This document shows, in pieces, positions 1 to 8,159 of a stretch of DNA of 64,000 nucleotides. Both the position numbers and the translations under genes were made by a program. The notes under the pieces are model-generated. The model had not been told where the DNA came from, ran no database searches, and saw nothing but the letters and a program-made list of their open reading frames with translations. Positions within the stretch are counted from its first letter, which is position 1, and each line of letters begins with the position of its first letter. Location: contig JADFDM010000006.1 of NCBI GenBank assembly GCA_018262795.1, positions 62,001 through 126,000 of the forward strand, in the 5' to 3' direction. Source of the DNA: Sphingobacteriales bacterium (lineage in GTDB: Bacteria; Bacteroidota; Bacteroidia; Chitinophagales; LD1).

Positions 1-1652
1 ATGCTATCGTGAATGGTGCAACCACTGGCAGACTGCACGGTAACCTGATAAGTAGTAGTGGTAGTGGGTCTTACCACAGTGGACTGATCCACCGGGTTTT
101 GAATTCCTGTGTTGACAGGTCCCCACAAATACGTAAAGGGCCCTTGCGAGGTAGGAGTAGGAGTTACTAATACAGAAGTACTGGCATTCAAACAAATGGT
201 ATCATCAGGGGAGGAAGTACTAGTAGAGTAGGTGGGCACATTAAATATGGTGATCGTATCCCGATTCTTACATCCGCCCTGTAAATCACTTTGTACGTAA
301 TAGGTAGTAGTGGTAGAAGGAGCAAAGTAAACAATAGAACTATCCGCATTAGCACTAATCATTCCGGTGGTAGGTGTCCAAGAGAAATGCGATCCTCCGG
401 TGGCATACACCATTACGGGGCCCCCGCCCGTACAGTAGTATTTATCGGGACCCACTGTAGTACCGGGTAAAACGGTAATATCGTAAGTAAATAATTGAAG
501 GCCGGTAATAGGACAGGCATTATCCTCAAACTGAACGGTAAAATATCTGAACCCTGTATCCGTGCCTAAAGGCATCCAGTTAAAGGTAACAAGCACGGAA
601 TCTGGCCCTCCTACTTGGGTAGTAGTAAGTGTAGCTCCCGGTATGGAAGCCGCAATGTTAGAAGTAACAGTAACAGGTTGACCATCCGGATCTCTTACAC
701 CAATAGTAAAGTTAACATTCTGTCCGGGGCAAACTCCCAAAGAGTTACAGTCCACCACTACACCACCCGATACATTTGAGTTGGTAAGGCAATTGCTCAC
801 TATCGGAGCATTGTTCGAGCAGTTGATAATTACAATTTGAATATCCCGCATGGTAGTACCTATCAATTGTCCGTTTCGATATTCGCTAACTAACACATCC
901 ACGACATAAACCCCTACCTGACTGGCCGTGAAAGTCATTTGACCCGTTTGAGGATCAAAATTAAAACCACCGTTGGTGGGCATAGGACTGGTGAAAGTGT
1001 AAGGTGCATTGTAAGGAATATTTCCGCCCAAATCGTCAATAGGAGGAATCAAAGAATACACTAAAGAATCACCGTCTGTATCTAATGCTCCGTGCGAATA
1101 GTTAACCGGTTGCCCTACACAAAAATAAGGAACCGGTAAGGAGGTAAAAGTAGGCGCACTTTCGCACGATACTAAGTTGCTGTTCAATGTTGCTCGCACC
1201 ATAAAGCCTTGCGAAGTAGCACTAACTATATTATTAGATTGGTTGCGACAGCAGTCGTCATAAGAAAAGGTATAAAGACCACAGCTTGGTTGCACCGTCA
1301 CCGTTCCTTCATAAACATATACCTGAACCCCGGGAAGGGAACCACCCTGACAGGTAGATAGTGCCGTTGGACAAAGTTGAGAAACTTCAATGCCGGAGGT
1401 TTGAGGATTAGCCGTGCAAGTGATTGTTTGCGTTCCGCAAGTGGAGGTGACATCTACAGGGATAGAAGTAGGGGCTGAAATACCGCTACAATCTCTATAT
1501 AGAGTAACAACTACCTGATATTGGTTTCCGCCTAAGCAATGAAAGGAGATATCGGAACCCATGATGTGCGAGGCAGATACGTTTGAATTCCCTGCTAAAA
1601 ACAATATGACCGCTAAAGCCAGTCTTGAAACAAGAGAAGATATTTTTTCCAT
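1..1652 (-). CDS. Partial large secreted surface protein, probable T9SS cargo (N-terminal 550 residues)
   Basis: An open frame on the minus strand runs without a stop from an ATG at 1652 to the window edge, so only the N-terminus is visible. The first 24 or so residues form a signal peptide (charged MEKISSLVSR, then a hydrophobic stretch), followed by SASHIMGSDISFHCLGG, a start typical of large Bacteroidota adhesin-like proteins that end in a type B (gliding-motility-associated) T9SS sorting domain. The middle is Thr/Ser/Asn-rich and beta-strand-like, with dispersed Cys pairs such as DDCCRN and cadherin/PKD-like stretches (DTDGDSLVYSLIPP). It is probably exported and surface-bound. The C-terminal sorting domain lies outside the window, so the T9SS assignment is inferred from the N-terminal family resemblance. 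Confidence 0.8.
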   Translation of the reverse strand, partial: MEKISSLVSRLALAVILFLAGNSNVSASHIMGSDISFHCLGGNQYQVVVTLYRDCSGISAPTSIPVDVTSTCGTQTITCTANPQTSGIEVSQLCPTALSTCQGGSLPGVQVYVYEGTVTVQPSCGLYTFSYDDCCRNQSNNIVSATSQGFMVRATLNSNLVSCESAPTFTSLPVPYFCVGQPVNYSHGALDTDGDSLVYSLIPPIDDLGGNIPYNAPYTFTSPMPTNGGFNFDPQTGQMTFTASQVGVYVVDVLVSEYRNGQLIGTTMRDIQIVIINCSNNAPIVSNCLTNSNVSGGVVVDCNSLGVCPGQNVNFTIGVRDPDGQPVTVTSNIAASIPGATLTTTQVGGPDSVLVTFNWMPLGTDTGFRYFTVQFEDNACPITGLQLFTYDITVLPGTTVGPDKYYCTGGGPVMVYATGGSHFSWTPTTGMISANADSSIVYFAPSTTTTYYVQSDLQGGCKNRDTITIFNVPTYSTSTSSPDDTICLNASTSVLVTPTPTSQGPFTYLWGPVNTGIQNPVDQSTVVRPTTTTTYQVTVQSASGCTIHDS

Positions 1653-1685
1653 AAAACGATTATGTGTCCGGAACGAGAATTGCAG

Positions 1686-1693
1686 CAAAAATA
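1686..1693 (-). promoter_or_regulatory. Possible -7 element (TATTTTTG) for the surface protein
   Basis: Read on the minus strand, TATTTTTG followed by C matches the Bacteroidota -7 consensus TAnnTTTG and lies 33 bases upstream of the ATG at 1652. No TTTG is found at the usual upstream distance, so support is partial. Confidence 0.35.
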
Positions 1694-1849
1694 ATTATTT
1701 AGTTAACACTGTTTAAGATAATCTAAAGAATTTCCACAATTAAGAGCCCGTTATTTTCTGCTGGCAAGAGCATTATGTTAATTATTCATTGCTAACTATT
1801 CATTGACAATTGCTGACGGGAATTGAACGCACCATATAACTGTGTGATA

Positions 1850-1880
1850 TTTGTTCAGATGTGTAAAGTTTATAGATTTG
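1850..1880 (+). promoter_or_regulatory. Bacteroidota-type promoter (TTTG-19-TAGATTTG)
   Basis: TTTG at 1850-1853 is separated by 19 bases from TAGATTTG at 1873-1880. This agrees with the Bacteroidota sigma factor consensus (TTTG at -33, TAnnTTTG at -7). It lies 46 bases upstream of the lipoprotein start at 1927. Confidence 0.7.
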
Positions 1881-1926
1881 CCACATTATTAAATAAACAA
1901 GCATTGCTTAACTAAAACCAAAAACC

Positions 1927-2367
1927 ATGAACAAGATTTTCAAAACATTCTTAGCTGTATTCGCATTTGTTACGGTAGCTTCCTTAATGTCCTGCACCAA
2001 GACTTGCGACCCGGGTTATGAAGGAACTAAGTGCGATGTTAAAATTGTAACTAAGTACACCGGAAACTATCAAGTGAACGGCACTGATAACCAAGGTGGC
2101 ACTTACACCAATTGGACTTGTGTTATCTCTGAATCATCTTCTGATGTATTAACGGTTCTTATCAACTTACAAAATGCCAGTATTACTTTAAGTGCAAAGG
2201 TTGCCGAAGATGGCGGTAGCTATACCATTAGCTCTCAGAATGTTTCCGGCTTTACTTACTCCGGTTCTGGAACACTTACTTCAAATGCAATGACTTTAAG
2301 TCTTACTGAAATAGGTGGTACTCCACAAGTTACTACGGTTTACACCTTTACAGGAAGCAAACAATAA
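1927..2367 (+). CDS. Small lipoprotein with EGF-like cysteine motif
   Basis: A 146-residue protein. Residues 1-22 are a signal sequence ending in a lipobox (SLMSC, Cys23), so it should be lipid-anchored. Directly after comes TKTCDPGYEGTKCD, which resembles the end of an EGF-like module, then a Thr/Ser/Gly-rich beta-strand domain of about 100 residues that resembles lipocalin-like or calycin folds seen in other Bacteroidota lipoproteins. No enzyme motif is visible. It stands alone, with a good promoter upstream and a terminator shared with the convergent gene downstream. Function unknown. Confidence 0.85.
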   Translation: MNKIFKTFLAVFAFVTVASLMSCTKTCDPGYEGTKCDVKIVTKYTGNYQVNGTDNQGGTYTNWTCVISESSSDVLTVLINLQNASITLSAKVAEDGGSYTISSQNVSGFTYSGSGTLTSNAMTLSLTEIGGTPQVTTVYTFTGSKQ

Positions 2368-2384
2368 TTATCATCCTGTAAATA

Positions 2385-2418
2385 AAAAAAAGCCGCTCAA
2401 TGAGCGGCTTTTTTTTAT
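2385..2418. terminator. Bidirectional intrinsic terminator
   Basis: AGCCGCT and AGCGGCT (2391-2397 and 2403-2409) form a GC-rich stem with a five-base loop, flanked by an A run on the left and a T run on the right. It sits between two convergent genes and can end transcription from both sides. Confidence 0.85.
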
Positions 2419-2428
2419 TTATCGAAAT

Positions 2429-2863
2429 CTAGTTTGGAGTTTTATCTCTCTTCTGTCTTAGACCACCTCCGCCCGGTTGGGCTTCTTGATTCTGATCTGA
2501 TTTAGACTTTATGCCTCCTCCCTTTTCTTGTTGCTGATCGCTTTTACCTTGCAAACCGCCTTTTGGTTCTTCCTTCTTAGGTTCTTCTGCTTTTGGCTTT
2601 GGTTTCGGAGCGGGCTTCACTCCCTTCTTCTTTCCTTCCTTAGCATACCACTCGTCATACTGCACTTGAGCTAAAGAATCTACTAAGGCGGTGCACTCTT
2701 GGTCGGCCTGCGTTTGTAACTCTCCCAATTTAGCATCTACCATAGACTGAATTTTGGTGTTCTGCTCATCGGTTTGCTTTTTCACTTCCTCGGCATTGTT
2801 GCAAGCGGTGAGTACCACTCCTGTTGCAATAACCGGTAACATTCTAAAAAATATCTTTTTCAT
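2429..2863 (-). CDS. Low-complexity lipoprotein (Lys/Pro/Gly-rich)
   Basis: A 144-residue protein. The signal peptide ends at a lipobox (VLTAC, Cys21). It is followed by a helical, Gln/Asp/Glu-rich region (residues 25-75), then a Lys-Pro repeat (PAPKPKPK) and a Gly-rich tail with two related segments (GKSDQQQEKGGG and SKSDQNQEAQPGGGG). It is probably anchored in the outer membrane with a flexible tail. It lies 24 bases after a second small lipoprotein gene, likely in one operon, and both carry a DAKLxEL motif after the lipobox. No family recognised. Confidence 0.75.
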   Translation of the reverse strand: MKKIFFRMLPVIATGVVLTACNNAEEVKKQTDEQNTKIQSMVDAKLGELQTQADQECTALVDSLAQVQYDEWYAKEGKKKGVKPAPKPKPKAEEPKKEEPKGGLQGKSDQQQEKGGGIKSKSDQNQEAQPGGGGLRQKRDKTPN

Positions 2864-2887
2864 CTGTTTTGCTTTTTAGGGTTAACA

Positions 2888-3130
2888 TTATTTGCTGGCA
2901 ACAGCCGCATTTTTCATTTCCTCAAATTTGGCACTTGCCTCCGCCTCTGCTTTCGATTGGCAGGCCGCCCGCAGTTCTTCTAATTTGGCATCCTTTTGTG
3001 CGGTAAATAAAGAATCTACCTGAGCACTTACCTGCGCCTCAGTAAGAGGAGTAAATTTTTCTCCGCAACTCGTTAGCAGTAGAGAGAAAAAACCTCCTAC
3101 AACCATCGCGACAATTATTCCTTTTTTCAT
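2888..3130 (-). CDS. Very small lipoprotein, Ala/Glu-rich helix
   Basis: An 80-residue protein. Residues 1-21 are a signal peptide with lipobox LLTSC (Cys22). The mature part is predicted to be almost wholly helical (QVDSLFTAQKDAKLEEL, then KAEAEASAKFEEM), with one internal Cys. It is first in a likely two-gene operon with the lipoprotein at 2429-2863; the DAKLxEL segment is shared, so the two may be diverged paralogs. Function unknown; possibly a murein-lipoprotein-like structural role, but this is only inference from size and helicity. Confidence 0.75.
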   Translation of the reverse strand: MKKGIIVAMVVGGFFSLLLTSCGEKFTPLTEAQVSAQVDSLFTAQKDAKLEELRAACQSKAEAEASAKFEEMKNAAVASK

Positions 3131-3267
3131 GATTTGTAGTAGTTTTTGGTTATTTAATTAAGGCGAAAATAATTTTTGTAATCTAAATAACCGCATATCC
3201 TTTCTTCCTAAATTTATCTAAACGGGGAATTTCAAAAAAGAAAGCCCGAGGTGTGATTCCGAATAAA

Positions 3268-3275
3268 TAAATTTG
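3268..3275 (+). promoter_or_regulatory. Possible -7 element (TAAATTTG)
   Basis: TAAATTTG matches TAnnTTTG and lies 37 bases before the ATG at 3313. No clear TTTG is present at the expected upstream spacing. Confidence 0.4.
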
Positions 3276-3312
3276 GTATGCTGTTTGGCACACATCTCCC
3301 AAACGAAAAGCC

Positions 3313-3924
3313 ATGAAAACTAAATTCGTTGTTTTAGGAGGCATCATTTTAATGAGCACCTCTCTTTTTGCCCAAATAGCTAAGAAGGCGGATGGGAACG
3401 ATAAGCGAACCGATACCGTGGCTTATGTGTACAGCACTCCCGAATTTTCGATAAATGACTCCTCTCCCACGATCAACCTAAGGGATGTAGATATTATTTC
3501 CTTTAAATCGAAAGAGGACTGGATGATGTACTACAAGTATAAAAGCAGGATTCAGAAGGTGCTGCCCTACGTGAAAATTGCAAAGCAACTTTATGGTGAA
3601 TTGAAGGAGGAAAAAGAATCGGTTAAGAAACGGCAGTATAAACACTACCGCAAAGATTTGGAGAAAGAGATGCGGACGAAGTTTGAGAAGGAGCTAAAGA
3701 ACCTGACCGTGAGCCAGGGCGAAATGTTATTTAAACTCATTAACCGCGAAACCGGCAACAACGCCTACACCATTATCAAAGAAATTAAAGGCTCTATGAC
3801 GGCTTGGTTTTACGAGTTGGTAGGGAAAAGATGGGGCTACGATTTGAAGGAACACTATGACCCCGAGCAAGAAAAGATGATTGAGCTAATCATTAAGGAG
3901 ATGGGGCCGGCCTACAATATCTAA
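3313..3924 (+). CDS. DUF4294 family secreted protein
   Basis: A 203-residue protein. Residues 1-20 are a cleavable signal peptide ending in FAQ. The rest matches my memory of the Bacteroidota DUF4294 family: a conserved VLPYVKIAKQLYGEL helix around residues 91-105, a basic segment, LTVSQGEMLFKLINRETGNN (about residues 131-150) and a C-terminal YDPEQEKMIE. The family is periplasmic or envelope-located with no known activity. It stands alone on the plus strand, with a -7-like element upstream. Family assignment is from memory of the motif pattern; function is unknown. Confidence 0.8.
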   Translation: MKTKFVVLGGIILMSTSLFAQIAKKADGNDKRTDTVAYVYSTPEFSINDSSPTINLRDVDIISFKSKEDWMMYYKYKSRIQKVLPYVKIAKQLYGELKEEKESVKKRQYKHYRKDLEKEMRTKFEKELKNLTVSQGEMLFKLINRETGNNAYTIIKEIKGSMTAWFYELVGKRWGYDLKEHYDPEQEKMIELIIKEMGPAYNI

Positions 3925-3989
3925 TCAGTACACTCCGTATTATCTAACAGGAAGAAGCGAGAGACAAGAAGCGAGAAGCTAATGTCCCT

Positions 3990-4052
3990 TTCCAATTGGG
4001 TTTGTCCTATTTCGAATTGGGGTTGCTCTTTTTCCAATTGGGTTGGCGCAAT
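3990..4052. repeat. Three tandem 21-bp repeats around CCAATTGG
   Basis: Three consecutive 21-bp units start at 3990, 4011 and 4032. Each carries TTC(C/G)AATTGGG, and the core CCAATTGG is itself a palindrome. The repeats lie between convergent genes. An open frame can be read through them but it has no other sign of being a gene. Confidence 0.75.
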
Positions 4053-4054
4053 TT

Positions 4055-4091
4055 CCTGCCGGAATCTCTCTGACCGAAACTTTCCGGCAGG
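4055..4091. repeat. Inverted repeat CCTGCCGGAA / TTCCGGCAGG
   Basis: Two perfect 10-base arms (4055-4064 and 4082-4091) surround a 17-base loop. The position between convergent genes fits a terminator or transcript-end hairpin, but there is no strong T run on either side. Confidence 0.6.
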
Positions 4092-4116
4092 GAAAGACAG
4101 CACCGGCAATACCTCC

Positions 4117-5118
4117 CTAAACAGTCAGCAGCATTTCATTTATCTTCCCGGCCAGCAGCTTTTCATCTAACTTATTCATACAATTGAAATGCCCCTTGGG
4201 ACAGGTGTCATACCCAACCTTGCTGCAAGGGCGACAGGGCAAGCCTTTTACCTCAAAAATAAAATTGGACACAGGGATAGTGCCGTAATAGGGAGTCATT
4301 CCAAATTCAGGGATTGTGCTTCCCCATATCGAAATGATCGGTTTTTTATAGGCAGCCGCAATGTGCATCAAGCCGGTATCGTTGGTCACAATCAACTTTG
4401 CTTGTTGCACGATGGAGGCAGATTGGTTGAGGGTATATTTTCCGCAGGCATTATATACCAAAGAGTTTTGCTTTTGAATAGCCGAAATAATTGCCTGGCC
4501 ATCGGCTTCGTCCTCCTTCCCTCCCAACAAAATAACGGGGTATTGAATACCGGCAAGTGTGCGAATGATTTTAGCAGTCGGAAATTTCTTCGTTTGCTTT
4601 TTTGCACCGATCACCCATCCTATATATCCGTTTCGAAATGGCGCAGGAAGAGCTTCGGGCTTTACTTGCTCTGTTTCTGAAATAAAATAATCTAATCCCC
4701 CTCCATCATTTATCACTCCTAACGATTGGCAGGTAGCCAAATAGCGATCTACAAGGTGCACATCGGGCAGGCGATTTATTTTAAAGTTCACCATGAACCA
4801 TTTCTCGATGTTGATTTTATGGAAGGAAGAGGAGGGGCGATTCAGCAGTCTTTTGATCACCCAAGTGCGCTGATTATGGTGCAAGTCAATAATGAAATCG
4901 AACTGCTCTTGTTTTAATTCGTTCGCCAAATGTAGAAGCGAATCTTCGAGTAAATGAATTCGATGGAGGTACGGATTATGAACAACGATAGAATGATATT
5001 GTTTCTTGGTGGCGAAGTGAATTTCTGCCTCCGGATATTTTGCTCGCAAGCAGCGAACCACCGGAGAAGTCAACACGATATCGCCAATTGAACTAAATCT
5101 TAAAATCAGAAACTTCAT
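4117..5118 (-). CDS. GT9 family glycosyltransferase (heptosyltransferase-like)
   Basis: A 333-residue cytoplasmic or membrane-associated enzyme of glycosyltransferase family 9. The family includes ADP-heptose:LPS heptosyltransferases that extend the lipopolysaccharide inner core. The N-terminal Rossmann half begins MKFLILRFSSIGDIVLTSPV, the classical family start, and the C-terminal half has VTNDTGLMHIAAAYKKPI for nucleotide-sugar binding. A Cys-rich segment near the C-terminus (CRPCSKVGYDTC) is common in Bacteroidota members. It is divergent from galT. The sugar donor cannot be read from sequence; a GDP-heptose pathway is encoded about 10 kb away. Confidence 0.88.
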   Translation of the reverse strand: MKFLILRFSSIGDIVLTSPVVRCLRAKYPEAEIHFATKKQYHSIVVHNPYLHRIHLLEDSLLHLANELKQEQFDFIIDLHHNQRTWVIKRLLNRPSSSFHKINIEKWFMVNFKINRLPDVHLVDRYLATCQSLGVINDGGGLDYFISETEQVKPEALPAPFRNGYIGWVIGAKKQTKKFPTAKIIRTLAGIQYPVILLGGKEDEADGQAIISAIQKQNSLVYNACGKYTLNQSASIVQQAKLIVTNDTGLMHIAAAYKKPIISIWGSTIPEFGMTPYYGTIPVSNFIFEVKGLPCRPCSKVGYDTCPKGHFNCMNKLDEKLLAGKINEMLLTV

Positions 5119-5180
5119 GGCTGCAATGTTACGTATTGCCTTCCATAATCACATTCATTAATTCCTTGCATATTCGCACT

Positions 5181-6152
5181 ATGCCCGAGTTTCGTTGGAA
5201 TCCACTGCTGAGTACCTGGACGATGGTTGCCACCAATCGGCAGCACCGCCCGCACCTGCCGAAAAACTACTGTCCGTTTTGCCCGAAAGACAATAAGTCA
5301 CTGCCACCATTTGAGGTGTTAGATTATCCGAATGATTTTCCGGTGATGAGTTTAGAAGCAAGCGATAGCCAACAAAAGATTTCTCCCGATTCTTTTTTTA
5401 AACGAAGCGAAGCAGTGGGTTGCTGTGAAGTGATTTTGTATTCACCGGAGCACAACCTGCAACTGTATCAACTGAGCGATGCGCATGTGTTGAAGATTGT
5501 AGAATTGTGGGCCGCGCGATTTAAAACGTTGCAGCAGGACGCGCGCATCAAATACATTTATGAATTTGAAAACCGGGGGGAGGAAGTGGGTGTGACGATC
5601 AATCATCCGCACGGGCAGTTGTATGCCTATTCATTTATTCCTGCAAAAATTCGAGAGGAACTGAACAACTGCAAACAGTATTACCGAAAAAATAAGCGAT
5701 CGCTATTTGCCGATTTAAACGCTGCGGAAAAGAAACACAAAAAGCGAGTAGTGTTTGAAAACAAAAGTTTTATCGCCTACATCCCCTACTTTACCGATTA
5801 TCCTTTTGGGGTGTTTGTGGTGAACAAAAAATTGAAAGGAAACATCACACAATTCTCGTTGAGAGAAAAGAAAGATTTAGCAGAAGCCCTCAAAAAAATC
5901 GTGGAAGGTTTCGATAAAATATACAATCGTCCGTTTCCGTACATCATGTGCTTGCATCAAACCCCGGTGAATGAAAAGAAATATGCCGATGCGGAGAACT
6001 ACTATTCCTTCCACATCGAATTTTATACCCCACTGCGCGCTCCCGATAAAATAAAATGGTATGCGGGCAGTGAGATGGGAGCAGGCGCTGCGGCCAATCC
6101 TTTAGAGGTAGATGACTGTGCCGAAATTCTGCGAAGTAAAATTTCGCACTAA
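5181..6152 (+). CDS. galT: Galactose-1-phosphate uridylyltransferase
   Basis: Transfers UMP from UDP-glucose to galactose-1-phosphate in the Leloir pathway. A longer frame opens at 5136, but the start at 5181 (MPEFRWNPLLSTW) matches the family N-terminus, giving 323 residues. The zinc-site CPFC lies near residue 31, and the active-site motif HPHGQ with the nucleophilic histidine lies at about residues 142-146. The sequence ends in the family region CLHQTP followed by FHIEFYTP. galK follows 14 bases downstream, so the two should be co-transcribed. No galE or galactose permease is present in the window. Confidence 0.93.
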   Translation: MPEFRWNPLLSTWTMVATNRQHRPHLPKNYCPFCPKDNKSLPPFEVLDYPNDFPVMSLEASDSQQKISPDSFFKRSEAVGCCEVILYSPEHNLQLYQLSDAHVLKIVELWAARFKTLQQDARIKYIYEFENRGEEVGVTINHPHGQLYAYSFIPAKIREELNNCKQYYRKNKRSLFADLNAAEKKHKKRVVFENKSFIAYIPYFTDYPFGVFVVNKKLKGNITQFSLREKKDLAEALKKIVEGFDKIYNRPFPYIMCLHQTPVNEKKYADAENYYSFHIEFYTPLRAPDKIKWYAGSEMGAGAAANPLEVDDCAEILRSKISH

Positions 6153-6166
6153 CAAATCACCTGACG

Positions 6167-7273
6167 ATGAACAAAAATGAACAACAGTTCTTTGCCCCCG
6201 GCAGAGTCAATCTTATTGGCGAACATTTAGATTACAATGGCGGATTAGTGTTGCCTGCCGCTTTAAGCATCGGCATTAAAGCCAGTTATCGAAAGCGAAA
6301 TGACAACCGGGTTCTACTGTCTTCCTCCGCTCATACTTTACAAAAAGAAATTCACTTGCAGGATGCTTACTTCTTTCAACCCGAAAATGATTGGTGCAAT
6401 TATCCTATTGGCATTATTGAGCATTTGAAAAAGGAAGGCCGTCAACTTTCGGGAGGCGAGATTCACTACGAAAGCAACTTGCCCGAAGGCTCGGGTCTTT
6501 CTTCTTCGGCTGCGATAGAAGTACTCACAGCTTACCTGCTGCTGTCGCAAACCGAATCGGATATTGACAGGGTGTGGCTGGCTAATTTTTGTCGCGAGGT
6601 AGAAAATGAATTTATAGGCGTGCAATGCGGCATCATGGATCAATATGCGGTGGCTTTGGGCAAAAGAGATTGCGCTATTCTGTTGGACTGCGATACGCTG
6701 GAGCATCTTTACATCCCCATTGTGTTGGAGGATTACAAACTGGTGTTGCTGAACACCAACAAACCCCGCTCGCTGATTCACTCTAAATACAATGAACGAA
6801 AGCGCGAATGTGACGAAGCGTTGAGGATTATTCGCGCCACGCAACCGAGTGTTGCCAATTTGTGTGCTGCCTCCCCCTATTATTTAGATCTGCTGCAAAA
6901 CGAAACGATTCGCAAACGAGCCAAACATGTGATCACCGAAAATCTTCGGGTGAAGGAAAGTGTAAAAGCACTTCGGTTAAATGACCTGAGTACTTTCGGG
7001 CGGCTGATGAATGTTTCTCATCAATCACTGAAAGAAGATTACGAGGTCACCGGCCTTGAGTTAGATACGCTGGCCGAAACAGCACAACAAACCAGAGGCT
7101 GCCTTGGAGCGCGAATGACCGGAGCAGGGTTTGGTGGTTGCGCCATCGCTATTGTTCATAAAACCGCGATAGAGGAGTTTAAAAATAAAGTGGGCGAAAA
7201 ATACCTGTCAGTAACAGGACTGAACTGCAACATCTTTGCAAGTGAGATAGGTGACGGAGTGCGGAAAATTTGA
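6167..7273 (+). CDS. galK: Galactokinase
   Basis: Phosphorylates galactose at C1 with ATP, the step before GalT. A 368-residue GHMP-family kinase with all three motifs visible: GRVNLIGEHLDYNGG (galactokinase signature, residues 12-26), PEGSGLSSSAAIEV (ATP-binding loop) and GARMTGAGFGGCAIAIV near the C-terminus. Length is normal for the family. It is second in the galT-galK pair. The enzyme is cytoplasmic. Confidence 0.95.
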   Translation: MNKNEQQFFAPGRVNLIGEHLDYNGGLVLPAALSIGIKASYRKRNDNRVLLSSSAHTLQKEIHLQDAYFFQPENDWCNYPIGIIEHLKKEGRQLSGGEIHYESNLPEGSGLSSSAAIEVLTAYLLLSQTESDIDRVWLANFCREVENEFIGVQCGIMDQYAVALGKRDCAILLDCDTLEHLYIPIVLEDYKLVLLNTNKPRSLIHSKYNERKRECDEALRIIRATQPSVANLCAASPYYLDLLQNETIRKRAKHVITENLRVKESVKALRLNDLSTFGRLMNVSHQSLKEDYEVTGLELDTLAETAQQTRGCLGARMTGAGFGGCAIAIVHKTAIEEFKNKVGEKYLSVTGLNCNIFASEIGDGVRKI

Positions 7274-7331
7274 TGATTTCAATTCCCCTTCCTAAAATGG
7301 TTGGAGTTAAGAACAACCCCTCGCCTCTCCC

Positions 7332-8072
7332 CTATTTAATCACTAAGGTTTTGAGAATCTTCTTGGTGAAATCTACATAAGCCTGCTGCTCATCGGGGTA
7401 CACAAACATCTTCCATTCCAAAATATCCTCGGGCAATGTGGTTTCGTAATTGTATCGGTAATACTCAAAGAATACAAAGTGGCTGCTCTTGCCATCGTCA
7501 CCGGGAATCAGCAACAGCAGCACAAAATTGCTTTGCTGCGTTTGCAGGTCGTTGATGTAATATAATTCGCCCTTCTTCCCCGCATTGGTGGTAAAGGATT
7601 CGGGGCTGCTAATCAGCATGGCCGCTTTTGTCTCCACTTCTTTACTGCTCAAAGGCTCACCGTTATCCTTGTAAATACCGGCCAGATGATTCCTCACCTC
7701 TTTCATCACCATCTCCTTTTTTTCGGCTGCTGACTTTTTGATGGTGTTCATCGTAATCTGCACCCCTTGTGCAATTTTCTTATCGGGCAAAGGGAACGAT
7801 TCGCTCAGCGGCTCCTTATCGGCTTTCTGCAATTTAAAATCGGAGAATATCAATGCGCCCTGCTCTTTCCAAACAATAGGAATAGTCAACTGCAGGTTGA
7901 AGTTGATGAGTTTATCGGCCAGTGTGTCGGGGCCTTTATCGGGCTGTGCTATCAGCATATCGGGCAATTCCTTCAACACTTCTTTCACACTTTTTTTCTG
8001 ATCCTTGTTTTGAGCAAAAGCCCCAACAAATGGCAGCAACAGCAGCAGGAGGAAAGCATGTTTTATTTTCAT
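7332..8072 (-). CDS. Secreted hypothetical protein
   Basis: A 246-residue protein with a clear signal peptide (MKIKHAFLLLLLLPFVGAFA, then Q). The mature part is rich in Lys and mixes alpha and beta segments; the C-terminal 90 residues hold WKMFVYPDEQQAYVDFTKKI. I recognise no family or catalytic motif. It lies convergent to galK, 58 bases after its stop, and divergent from miaE. It may be periplasmic. Function unknown. Confidence 0.75.
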   Translation of the reverse strand: MKIKHAFLLLLLLPFVGAFAQNKDQKKSVKEVLKELPDMLIAQPDKGPDTLADKLINFNLQLTIPIVWKEQGALIFSDFKLQKADKEPLSESFPLPDKKIAQGVQITMNTIKKSAAEKKEMVMKEVRNHLAGIYKDNGEPLSSKEVETKAAMLISSPESFTTNAGKKGELYYINDLQTQQSNFVLLLLIPGDDGKSSHFVFFEYYRYNYETTLPEDILEWKMFVYPDEQQAYVDFTKKILKTLVIK

Positions 8073-8134
8073 TTAGCGATAATAGCAACTAATCCTCTCA
8101 AATCATTACAGGCAGCCTTCCTGTCACCAATTTT

Positions 8135-8142
8135 TACATTTG
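8135..8142 (+). promoter_or_regulatory. Possible -7 element (TACATTTG) for miaE
   Basis: TACATTTG matches TAnnTTTG and lies 17 bases before the miaE ATG at 8160. It supports that start over the longer upstream frame, which would run through this element and through the neighbouring gene. Confidence 0.5.
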
Positions 8143-8159
8143 TAACACAACTGAAAGGA

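Noticed and set aside
3921-4109. Minus-strand frame across the 21-bp repeats
   Set aside because: Composed of repeat-derived residues, with no signal peptide or family and overlapping a real gene end.
7767-8159. N-terminal extension of the miaE frame
   Set aside because: It is antisense to the secreted hypothetical gene, and the start at 8160 gives the normal MiaE N-terminus with a ribosome-binding site.
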